Below, piece by piece: positions 16,506 to 24,648 of a stretch of 64,000 nt of DNA (position 1 is the stretch's first letter; every line of letters begins with the position of its first letter). Under the pieces are notes generated by a model. It saw only the letters and a list, made by a program, of their open reading frames with translations. It was not told the origin of the DNA and searched no databases. The position numbers were made by a program, and so were the translations under genes. Source of the stretch: Anaerolineales bacterium (GTDB lineage Bacteria; Chloroflexota; Anaerolineae; 4572-78; J111); NCBI GenBank assembly GCA_015075405.1, contig JABTUK010000003.1:806001-870000 (forward strand), read 5' to 3'.

Positions 16506-18754
16506 GATTTTGCCTCTCTTTGTTTATTAGCCGTACCATCCGGCAGGGTCAAGCAGAAGGTGCTACCCTGCCCCACACTGTCCGATTCAACCCAGATGCG
16601 GCCGCCATGCGCTTCCACAATCCGCTTGACAATAGCCAACCCCAGCCCTGTACCCTCGCTCTTTTGATCGAGTTTAGTGAACAGGCCAAAAACCTTGTCA
16701 TGGTTGGCAGGATCAATGCCGATGCCATTGTCTCGAACATAAATCACCATCTGTGAGCCGTCAAGCCGGCCTCCAATTTCCACACGAGGCTGGGGTTGGT
16801 CGCCCATGTACTTGACCGCGTTATCCACCAGGTTTTGCAGCGCCTCCCGCAGTCGAGGGTGATCGCCGTAAACCAGAGGGAGATCAGGGGCAATAACAAC
16901 CTCAACCCCACGCTGGGCTAACGAACCGGCGACGAGTTCTACAGCTTCGTGGGCTAGCTGGCCCAGCGGGACGGCCTTCACCGGGTTTGTCAACCGGCCA
17001 ATACGCGAAAGTTCCAGCAGTTCGTTCAGCAAGCGCTGCATCTTGTCGGCGGCATTGCTGATCCGAGCAAGGTCAGCCTGCATTCTTTGCATATCACCGT
17101 TGAGAGCGGCTTGCTCCACATAACCCAGGAAGCCCTGAATGGTAACCAGGGGGCTTTTGAGATCATGAGAAATGGTATAAGTAAAGCGCTCCAGTTCGTC
17201 GTTCTTGGCTTCCAATTCCGCAATCAAAGCCTCGCGTTCCGCCTCGATCCGCTTGTGCTCGGTGATATCTATCATGACGCCCCGTAATCGGACAGGATGG
17301 TCATTTTCGACCATGACGGTCACGATATCCCGCAGCCAGACAATGCGCCCATCGGCCGCTAACATTCGATATTCAAAATCATGCGGGCGTTTCTCTTGGG
17401 TTGACTGTACGCAAAAGTTAACGGCCCACTCTTGATCTGCCGGATGAATATGATCCTTCCAGAAGGTAGGCTCGATTAGCCAGCGCTCAACCGGGTAGCC
17501 CAGCAGTCGCTCGGCCTGGTGGCTGACAAAGTTGAAAGCGAAGGTCTGCGCATCGGCTTCCCAAACGATGCCATCAAGGGAGTCTACCAGAGAGGCATAC
17601 TTCTGTTGTGATTGGCGCAGCGCCTCTTCGGCGCCTTTGCGCTCGGTGGTGTCCCGCCCAATCCCAACCAACCCTTTGATCTTACCCTGACTATCACGAA
17701 ACGGCACTTTGGTGGTTAGAATCCAACGCTTGTGGCCGAGAGGGTTTATATTAGGTTCATCTTTGTTAATCAGGGCTTGACCAGAACTGAGGATAGCTTG
17801 CTCGTCGGCGTAATATTCTCTGGCCAGTTCCTCGCTGTAAAAATCAAAATCTGTGTGGCCGATAAGTTTGTCTGGGGTGGTACCCATTAATTGCGCTACT
17901 ACTTTATTGGCTATCAAAAATCGGCTCTCGGTATCTTTAACATAAATGGCCTCTGGAATATTATCTATAAAGGTACGTAACAAGCTATGCTCTCCGGCCA
18001 GCGCCGCCTCTGCTTGCTTGCGCCGGCTGGTACTTATCACCCAGGCTGTGAGCAAAACTAGGGCCACCACACTGGCCAACGCCATAGTCATAACAGACGT
18101 GCGGATCTGGCTGGCTGCGCCGGTGGATTCCATGATCTCAGGCAATGGGGTGGACAGGCCAATTACCCAGACCAAATCGCCAATAGTTACAGGCGTCCAG
18201 GCCGCAATTTCCCGGCCCTTGTCCGGCAACCAGATATACCAACCAACGCCTTCGCGGGCATTCATAACCGCCTCGGTCATCTCTTGATAATGGCTGGCCC
18301 CATGCTCGGCCTGGATGGCAAAAATCTGGGCCATACTTTTGCCCCGATAAGCCTGGGGAAAATCCGAACTGCGGTCAAACACCACATGGTCAGGCGCGTA
18401 GATCCAGGCATCGCCGTTTTTTAACAAATGGATCGGAGCAATGAAACGCTCAAATATCTCCTGCTCAAACTCGGCCACGTCGGCACGGCCATGTTCTTCA
18501 ATCTGTTCAGAAACATACTGTTCTACACTTCGAGCCACAGCCCGCACCATTGCCAACTCCGTCTGCTGATAGGCAGCGATGGTCGTTTGCGTTAGAATCT
18601 CGGTTTGACGCAGCACCATATACCAGCCGAAAGCAATGAGCAAGAGCGCCCCCCCCGGCAACATCATATTGCTCAGAGACCAACGGCGACCGGCGGAAAT
18701 AGATACTAGCTCTGCTGTTACTTTAGCTCTACTCTCATCAAAATCTGGGGACAT
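16502..18754 (-). CDS. membrane sensor histidine kinase with two PAS domains
   Basis: 750-residue sensor kinase. Seen: two membrane helices (about 30-50 and 222-245) flanking a ~170-residue extracytoplasmic Cache-like sensor (DAWIYAPDHVVFDRS and GVGWYIWLPDKGREIAAW), PAS 1 (about 262-385), PAS 2 with PAC (about 390-515), HisKA with TISHDLKSPLVTIQGF near 552, and HATPase_c (NLVDNAVKYMG, DNGIGID, GTGLGLAIV). The DHp/CA part is the phytochrome-like class with KSPL after the His-Asp. Its neighbour at 18963 has a very similar PAS/kinase half, so the two are likely duplicates. The ligand is not identifiable; Cache domains usually bind small extracellular molecules. Confidence 0.92.
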   Translation of the reverse strand: MSPDFDESRAKVTAELVSISAGRRWSLSNMMLPGGALLLIAFGWYMVLRQTEILTQTTIAAYQQTELAMVRAVARSVEQYVSEQIEEHGRADVAEFEQEIFERFIAPIHLLKNGDAWIYAPDHVVFDRSSDFPQAYRGKSMAQIFAIQAEHGASHYQEMTEAVMNAREGVGWYIWLPDKGREIAAWTPVTIGDLVWVIGLSTPLPEIMESTGAASQIRTSVMTMALASVVALVLLTAWVISTSRRKQAEAALAGEHSLLRTFIDNIPEAIYVKDTESRFLIANKVVAQLMGTTPDKLIGHTDFDFYSEELAREYYADEQAILSSGQALINKDEPNINPLGHKRWILTTKVPFRDSQGKIKGLVGIGRDTTERKGAEEALRQSQQKYASLVDSLDGIVWEADAQTFAFNFVSHQAERLLGYPVERWLIEPTFWKDHIHPADQEWAVNFCVQSTQEKRPHDFEYRMLAADGRIVWLRDIVTVMVENDHPVRLRGVMIDITEHKRIEAEREALIAELEAKNDELERFTYTISHDLKSPLVTIQGFLGYVEQAALNGDMQRMQADLARISNAADKMQRLLNELLELSRIGRLTNPVKAVPLGQLAHEAVELVAGSLAQRGVEVVIAPDLPLVYGDHPRLREALQNLVDNAVKYMGDQPQPRVEIGGRLDGSQMVIYVRDNGIGIDPANHDKVFGLFTKLDQKSEGTGLGLAIVKRIVEAHGGRIWVESDSVGQGSTFCLTLPDGTANKQREAKS

Positions 18755-18807
18755 TATGCCTCATTTCTCTGGATTTGTTTAGTGGTCGAAGCAATAATAG
18801 TATCGGC

Positions 18808-18930
18808 GTAGCTGCTCAGCTATGTCATTTCGACCGCAGGGAGAAATCCCCTACAACCTTACTTTTACGTGTTGCGTCCTGGGGATTTCTCGACCTTCGG
18901 TCTCGAAATGACATGACCCTGAGTAGTAAC
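18808..18930. repeat. TIR element, copy C (123 bp)
   Basis: Ends GTAGCTGCTCAGC / CTGAGTAGTAAC, inner arms ATGTCATTTCGACCG / GGTCTCGAAATGACAT. The centre is close to copy B. It lies between two kinase genes on the same strand. Confidence 0.85.
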
Positions 18931-18962
18931 ATATCGGCAAGCTAAACTGCGTACTTCAGGTT

Positions 18963-20948
18963 TTATACCTTGCTAGCTGACGAAGGTAAAGTAAAGCAAA
19001 AGGCACTGCCCTGCCCAACGCCGTCTGACTCTATCCAGATGCGCCCGCCATGCACCTCCACAATTCGCTTAACAATAGCCAGGCCCACCCCACTGCCCTC
19101 GGTCTGTGGGTTCAACTTTTCAAACAAGCCAAAGACCTTTTGATGATAACGCGGCTCAATACCCATACCGTTATCGCGCACGTAAAAGATTGGCTCAGCG
19201 TGGTTACGGCGGACGCCAATCTCGACGCGGGGGTGGGGTTGGTGGCCCATATACTTAACCGCGTTGTCCAACAGATTTTCCAGCAACTCGCGCAGTCGGG
19301 AGCGATCGCCGTAGATCGGGGGCAAATCAGGCGCAATGGTCACTTCCACACCCCGTTCGGCCAGCCGGCCGGCCACCATCTCTACGGCCTCAGCCGCCAG
19401 GTCGCCCAGCAACGCCGCTTCAGGGGGGTTCATCAGCCGGCCAATGCGCGAAAGTTCCAGCAGTTCGTCTAACAACTGCTGCATCTTGTCGGTGGCTTTG
19501 GCAATGCGGACTATATCGGCCTGCATCTGCCCAATATTTCCGGCCAGGGCGGCCCGCTCGACAAAACCGAGGAAACCTCTGATCGTAATCAGCGGGCTTT
19601 TGAGGTCGTGGGAGACGGTGTAAATAAAGCGTTCCAATTCGGCATTTTTGGCTTCCAATTCACTGATCAAGATTTCCCGTTCTATCTTTTCCTGTCGCAA
19701 CGCCTCTTCGGCCCGCTTGCGGTCGGTCACGTCAACCAGCACGGCCAGAGAACGCGCCACCTTGCCGGCGGCGTCCTTTTCGGCGATGGCTGACAGGAGG
19801 ACATCCATGATCTCACCGTTCTTTTTGATAAACTGATACGGCACATTCTTGCACATCCCGGTACGGAAAAACTCCGGCAGAACAACCTCCTGGGCATATT
19901 TTTGAGAGACCGGAGTCAGAAACTCGACCGATTTTCGTCCGATCACTTCCGCCCGCTCGTAGCCCAGCGATTCCAGCCATAAATTACTGACACTCATCAG
20001 CCGGCCGTCCGGGTCTATGGAATGCATCATAACCGGAGTGTTGGTATAAAGGGAACGAAATTTCTCCTCGCTCTCCCGCAGCCTTTCGTCGGCCTGTTTA
20101 CGCTCGGTGATATCCCGGTTCAGGCCGACCAATCCTACAATCCGCCCTTGATTATCGCGGAGTGGTACTTTTGTGGTAGACAGCCAGCGCATCTGACCGG
20201 TCAGGTGGTGTATGGTGGGTTCCTCGTGATTGATGAGAGGTTGACCCGATTGACAAATAGCCTGTTCATCGGCCCGGTATTGTTGGGCTAACTCAAGGGG
20301 ATGAAAATCAAAATCTGTTTTACCGATGACCTCATCCGGCGTAGCCGCTCCCAACTGGCGGACAATGGCCGTATTGACCAGAACAAAACGGCTCTCGGTA
20401 TCTTTGACATAAATATAATCCGGCAAGTTCTCGATCAGGGTGCGCAATAAATTACGTTCTTGGGCCAGGGAAGCCTCCATCTGGGGGCGTTCAAAAAGCA
20501 ATTTCAGGTCTGCTTCGACCACATCACGAAACTGTTGCAGGAGCCGTCGGTGGATTTCACTGTAAGCGTTGGGCTTGCTGTCCAGGATGCAGATAGTACC
20601 GAAAATGTCTCCGGTGGGCCAGGTCAATGGAAAACCCAGATAAGAGCGCATGCCCAGCTTAAAATCGGGGGTTGAACGCCAGACCTCATCGGCCAAAGCG
20701 TCAGGCGTCAATAACGGCTGGCGGGTTTTTATGACAGTTTCGCCATAGAGGTCGGTCTCAAGAAAAGCTCTGTCGGCGCGTTTATAGGGATTGCCTTCCG
20801 ACTCACTGGAGACAAAGACGACGATTTCCGGCGGCTCGATCTTTTTGATCAGGGCCGCCGGAACCTGCGCGATCTCAGCCAGGAGGTTGACGATTTCCTG
20901 CCACTTGTGAACGATTTCTGGGGGGATTTCGAGCTCTGTTAGATTCAT
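18963..20948 (-). CDS. soluble GAF-PAS-PAS histidine kinase
   Basis: 661-residue cytoplasmic kinase. Seen: N-terminal GAF domain (about 15-155, with GTICILDSKPNAYSE), PAS 1 (about 168-290), PAS 2 (about 295-415), HisKA with TVSHDLKSPLITIRGF near 455, and HATPase_c (LLDNAVKYMGH, DNGMGIE, GSGVGLAIV). No membrane segment. From PAS 1 onward it closely parallels the neighbour at 16502, which points to tandem duplication followed by replacement of the input domain (GAF versus membrane Cache). Start ATG with AAGGAGC upstream. No receiver gene follows it directly, so it may share the regulator at 16080. Confidence 0.92.
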   Translation of the reverse strand: MNLTELEIPPEIVHKWQEIVNLLAEIAQVPAALIKKIEPPEIVVFVSSESEGNPYKRADRAFLETDLYGETVIKTRQPLLTPDALADEVWRSTPDFKLGMRSYLGFPLTWPTGDIFGTICILDSKPNAYSEIHRRLLQQFRDVVEADLKLLFERPQMEASLAQERNLLRTLIENLPDYIYVKDTESRFVLVNTAIVRQLGAATPDEVIGKTDFDFHPLELAQQYRADEQAICQSGQPLINHEEPTIHHLTGQMRWLSTTKVPLRDNQGRIVGLVGLNRDITERKQADERLRESEEKFRSLYTNTPVMMHSIDPDGRLMSVSNLWLESLGYERAEVIGRKSVEFLTPVSQKYAQEVVLPEFFRTGMCKNVPYQFIKKNGEIMDVLLSAIAEKDAAGKVARSLAVLVDVTDRKRAEEALRQEKIEREILISELEAKNAELERFIYTVSHDLKSPLITIRGFLGFVERAALAGNIGQMQADIVRIAKATDKMQQLLDELLELSRIGRLMNPPEAALLGDLAAEAVEMVAGRLAERGVEVTIAPDLPPIYGDRSRLRELLENLLDNAVKYMGHQPHPRVEIGVRRNHAEPIFYVRDNGMGIEPRYHQKVFGLFEKLNPQTEGSGVGLAIVKRIVEVHGGRIWIESDGVGQGSAFCFTLPSSASKV

Positions 20949-21334
20949 GGGCGCTCCTTCAATCTTGCATGGGGTGAGGCGCTTGGGGGTGTATCCTGGC
21001 CAGAAGAAGATGATCGTAATGGTTCTTTAAACATGAAGGCGGGTTAATGAACTCATTCGTTAGGATGGGTCTAAATTGGAGAGAAGAGGGGGGCCTCACC
21101 GTTCACTCCCCCTGATAGCAATGCGTCGAATGAGGGCTGGGCCAGCCACATGTCCCTGGCAAAGAAGTTCAACCTGATCAGATCATCGGCAAAAGGAGGC
21201 AGGACGATGCGCTGGATCAGTTGTCTTGAATTAACTGAATTGTACTCATGGGCTGGTCAAATGCAAGCAGGGTTAGAAATTGAGGGTGTAGTCCAATTTT
21301 TGGTAAAAACCTGAATTCGGAGTTTTTGTAATCG
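20949..21334. other. gene-poor spacer with one weak small ORF
   Basis: About 390 nt without a recognisable gene. 21207-21314 on + is a 35-codon ORF preceded by AAGGAGG. On the minus strand 21065-21245 is an open stretch of about 59 codons without a start codon that reads like a protein end (..LNFFARDMWLAQPSFD..). Either could be a remnant; neither is called as a gene. Confidence 0.3.
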
Positions 21335-21452
21335 CACCCTTCGATACGCCTCTCGCTTCGCTCAGGGCTACTCAGGATGCCATAAAGAGCCGAAATTCAT
21401 CCTGAGTAGCCCGACAGGGCGTATCGAAGGGTGAATTTCGAGCTAATTCCGA
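21312..21452. repeat. CACCCTTCGATACG inverted-repeat element, copy 1
   Basis: Arms CACCCTTCGATACG (21335) and CGTATCGAAGGGTG (21420-21433), with inner CTACTCAGGATG / CATCCTGAGTAG. Its right end continues as AATTTCGAGCTAATTCCGA. The inverted form of this end lies at 24442 on the other side of the VWA gene. Confidence 0.75.
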
Positions 21453-21457
21453 ACAGG

Positions 21458-24406
21458 TCAATGCCGGGCGCGTTTTTTGGCCGCCCGAAGACGGGCCAAG
21501 GTGTCGCCGTCAGCAGGGGAGGCCGGCGGGGAAACTGAGGGAGGAGAGGCGGCGGGGGGTGGCTCAACCGGCCTGACAACAGGCGGCGCGGGACGACTCG
21601 GACCAGCCGGGGGTGGGGTGGCTGTGGGCCGTTGAGCGCGCTCGCGGGCCTGACGGAAAGCCTGCACCGAAGGCGTGGCCGGCTCTAGCGGCGCAGCCGG
21701 GGCGAGGCGGGGGCCGGGCAGTCGAGCGCGCAGCCAAACCCGAACCTGTTCCCACTCTCGGCGGCCCAAGCGTAGGCGGCGCAAAGCTACATCGAACGGA
21801 AAGAGCAAAGCCGTCAGTAACAGCAACCCCGGCCAGATGGGGTAACTCTGCCGGCCAACAGCCAGATTGTGAGCAAAGGCTTGAGCGGGGTCATTCAGCA
21901 TCTGGCCGCCGGTGGCCGTGGCCAAATCGGCCAACAAGGCAGGATCGGCGGTGAGTGCGCCGTATTCAGCGGAATAGGGGGCCACCAGGCCGGTAGTCTG
22001 GCTGGCGAGGGGAGTCTGGGTTTCACTGTCCTGGGCATAGGCCGTGACCTGGGCCAGGTAAACCCCTTCTCCCGGCAAAGGCACGGCTGCTTCATAACGA
22101 TTGGCTCCACTGGGCCGTAGTTCGGTTTCGAGGCTCTCCCCGGCAGGAGTCAGTAATTTGGCTGTAATCTGGGCCGGCGGGGCTGTCTGCCCTGCCCCAC
22201 TCATCGCTGCCTCAAGCGTCGCCTGTCCGCTGTTGACTACTATACGCAAGTCTAACTGCTCATCGCCGGGGCGAGGCAGAGTCCAGGTGACCAACTGACC
22301 GGCAAAGTGGGCAAAATCGGCCCAGGTGAGCCAGTTTTTAGCCCAGCGCCCGCTCAAATCCGCCGTCCAGGCAGCGGAACGGCCCAGACCGTACTGCCAC
22401 GTAGCCAGCAGCGGATCACCACGCGGGGTCAGCAGGGCCAGCCGAGCCGCCGTTTTAGGAGTCGTGCCATTGTAACCCAATAACGGCGGAGCCGCCGCCA
22501 GGTCGAGGCCGCGCAAGATAGGACTGGCCGGCTCTTCCCCGGCCCCTCCCGTAACCGGCACGGGCAAGAAAGGTTCTTCAATCACATAATCGCCCACCGC
22601 CCGCACCGTTTCCTTGAGAAAAATCTGAGGAACCTCGCTCATGGTCGCTGCCGGATAATATTGGCCGCCGCCTTTGCGGGCCAAATCGGCCAGATACTCG
22701 GCTGAGCCTCCACCCGCTGCCACCACCGATAAAGTAATGCCCTGCTCGGCCAGGCGGGCGGTCAGCGCGTCGTAAGCCCCGCTGTGCGACCAGCCATCGG
22801 TGAGCAGAATGATATGCTTGAGCCGGGCCGGGAGAGCGGCCAGAGACTCTTCGGCGGCGACTAAACCGGCGTAGATATTGGTCTGGCCGTTGGCTGGAAT
22901 TGCCCCAATAGCCGCTTCCAAATCGTTTGAGCTAACCCCAGGGCTGGGTTCCAACTCCCAATGGGCGCTGTCGTCAAAAGAAACCACTCCCAAATAATCC
23001 AAATTCCCCAGCACGGCTGCTGCCTGAAAGATAGCTTCCTTGGCAATATCTATTTTGGGCAAGCCGCTGGGAGCGCGGGTGTAGCTCTGGCGCAAATCGG
23101 GGTTGTCGCAGTGGCAAGCGCCCATACTCCCCGATTTGTCCACGGCCAGTACCAGGGCAATATTCGGCTCCCGGCTGCGGCTACGCACCTCCATATCCAC
23201 CGGCAGCGCCTTTTCCAGCGGCGAGCGCAGGTAGCCGCCGGCGCCATACCCCTCCGGCCCACCGACCATGACCAAACCGCGCCCCAAATCACGCACAAAA
23301 CCGGCCAGCATTTCCTGGGTGGCATTGGGTAAAGCCGGGGCCGGGACATTGAGCAGGATAACGGCGTCGTAAGCGGCTAAATCCGGCAGGGACGCCGGCA
23401 GGGACGCCGGTTGAGTCAGGCTTGATTTGATGCCCGCAGCATCGAGGGCGCTTTTGAGGGCAGTTCCTTCGCCCGGTTGACCTTCGACCAACAGCACTTG
23501 TGGCGGGCCGTAAACGGTAGTAAAGGCTGCGCCCCAGTTATTTTGCAGACGGCCATCGGCGGGCGCTTCGATTTCCACCCGAAAGCGATGAAAGCCGGTT
23601 TCGGTCAGAGGGAGATTAAAGGCAAAACGATTCTGGCCCTGGACCAGCCGCACCGCCCGGCTTTCAACGGGAGACCCATCGGCCAGGAGGCGTAAGGTGG
23701 CCTCGGTGGCCCGGCTGGCCGTCACCACCACATCCAGGGGGACAGTCTGGCCCTGGCGCGCCTGGCTGGGCGCAGTGACCTGCTCGACCAAGACTTCGGG
23801 CGGGCCGGCCTCGGTAGTTTGCCCCAGCGGATAGAGGCTGATTTCCACCTGTCGAGCAGCGGCTAAATCCAACAAACGGCGGGCCTCCCCCTGGGTTTCC
23901 TGCCCATCGCTAAGCAGCACCAGACGGCGGCCGCCTTCGTTGGGCAGCAAAGCCAGAGCCAGGCGCAGGGCCTCCTCGATATCGGTGGCGTTTTTGAGCG
24001 GGGTTGAGGTCAGGGTTGGCAGCGCCGGTTCTGGCCGGGGCAGCCGCTCGACCAGGGCATCGCCGCCAAACAGAATCACTGCGGCCTGGTCCTCCTCAGG
24101 TTTTTGCGCCAGCGCCGCCCGAATAAAGGCTTCGGCCCGCGCCCGTTCCTCACCCGTGACGCTATCGGAGATATCGAGTACAAAAACAGTGGTGATTAAA
24201 TCGGCCGGGCGCTCGATTTGCGCCCCGGCCAGCCCCAGAATCAGGCCAAGCAGCACCAGCAGGCGAACCGTCACGCCCAACCAGCGTTGGCGGCGGTCAG
24301 GCGCATGTCGCGCTGGCCAGCCCAAAACCAAAAACAGCGGCAGCAGGAACAGCAGCCAGAGAAAGGCGGGATATAAAAAAGAAACTGAGATGGGTAAGGA
24401 ATTCAT
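21458..24406 (-). CDS. large membrane VWA-domain protein (MoxR island)
   Basis: 982-residue membrane protein. Seen: two N-terminal helices (about 8-30 and 42-62), a first VWA-like domain (about 70-215, DISDS), a glutamine-amidotransferase-like segment (about 300-400: ALKSALDAAGIKSSL, LVMVGGPEGYGAGGY), a second VWA domain with intact MIDAS DKSGSMG (about 424-590, ..DGWSHSG), a C-terminal helix (about 870-890) and a Pro-rich basic tail (about 920-982). VWA domains bind Mg-dependent protein ligands, so this is a surface scaffold likely operated on by the MoxR ATPase at 28155. No good Shine-Dalgarno precedes the ATG. Inverted copies of one repeat family flank it on both sides. The function is unknown beyond family. 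Confidence 0.85.
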   Translation of the reverse strand: MNSLPISVSFLYPAFLWLLFLLPLFLVLGWPARHAPDRRQRWLGVTVRLLVLLGLILGLAGAQIERPADLITTVFVLDISDSVTGEERARAEAFIRAALAQKPEEDQAAVILFGGDALVERLPRPEPALPTLTSTPLKNATDIEEALRLALALLPNEGGRRLVLLSDGQETQGEARRLLDLAAARQVEISLYPLGQTTEAGPPEVLVEQVTAPSQARQGQTVPLDVVVTASRATEATLRLLADGSPVESRAVRLVQGQNRFAFNLPLTETGFHRFRVEIEAPADGRLQNNWGAAFTTVYGPPQVLLVEGQPGEGTALKSALDAAGIKSSLTQPASLPASLPDLAAYDAVILLNVPAPALPNATQEMLAGFVRDLGRGLVMVGGPEGYGAGGYLRSPLEKALPVDMEVRSRSREPNIALVLAVDKSGSMGACHCDNPDLRQSYTRAPSGLPKIDIAKEAIFQAAAVLGNLDYLGVVSFDDSAHWELEPSPGVSSNDLEAAIGAIPANGQTNIYAGLVAAEESLAALPARLKHIILLTDGWSHSGAYDALTARLAEQGITLSVVAAGGGSAEYLADLARKGGGQYYPAATMSEVPQIFLKETVRAVGDYVIEEPFLPVPVTGGAGEEPASPILRGLDLAAAPPLLGYNGTTPKTAARLALLTPRGDPLLATWQYGLGRSAAWTADLSGRWAKNWLTWADFAHFAGQLVTWTLPRPGDEQLDLRIVVNSGQATLEAAMSGAGQTAPPAQITAKLLTPAGESLETELRPSGANRYEAAVPLPGEGVYLAQVTAYAQDSETQTPLASQTTGLVAPYSAEYGALTADPALLADLATATGGQMLNDPAQAFAHNLAVGRQSYPIWPGLLLLTALLFPFDVALRRLRLGRREWEQVRVWLRARLPGPRLAPAAPLEPATPSVQAFRQARERAQRPTATPPPAGPSRPAPPVVRPVEPPPAASPPSVSPPASPADGDTLARLRAAKKRARH

Positions 24407-24437
24407 AACCGAAACTTGCCGATTAAACCTGTAATTT

Positions 24438-24605
24438 GATACGGAATTAGCTCGGAAATCACCCTCTTCGACAGGCTCAGAACGCAGCTTCGATACGGGC
24501 TAACGCCCGCTTCGCGTCAGGATGATTTCCGGCTTTCCATCGCATCCTGAGTAGCTTTGAGCAGAGCGAAAAGCGTATCGAAGGGTGCGATTTAGAGGAC
24601 TCCAA
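24438..24605. repeat. CACCCTTCGATACG inverted-repeat element, copy 2
   Basis: Left end CGGAATTAGCTCGGAAATCA then CCCTCTTCGACAGGCTCAG, centre GATGATTTCC..., right end CGTATCGAAGGGTGCGATTT. Opposite in orientation to copy 1, so the 982-codon gene is bracketed. The remaining spacer to 24648 shows nothing else. Confidence 0.7.
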
Positions 24606-24648
24606 CCAAAGGTAATACGCAAAGCTTTATAAAACCAGACATAACCCC

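Noticed and set aside
21065..21314. Small genes in the spacer after the GAF kinase
   Set aside because: The minus-strand stretch has no start codon and the + strand 35-codon ORF has only a Shine-Dalgarno; no recognisable product.
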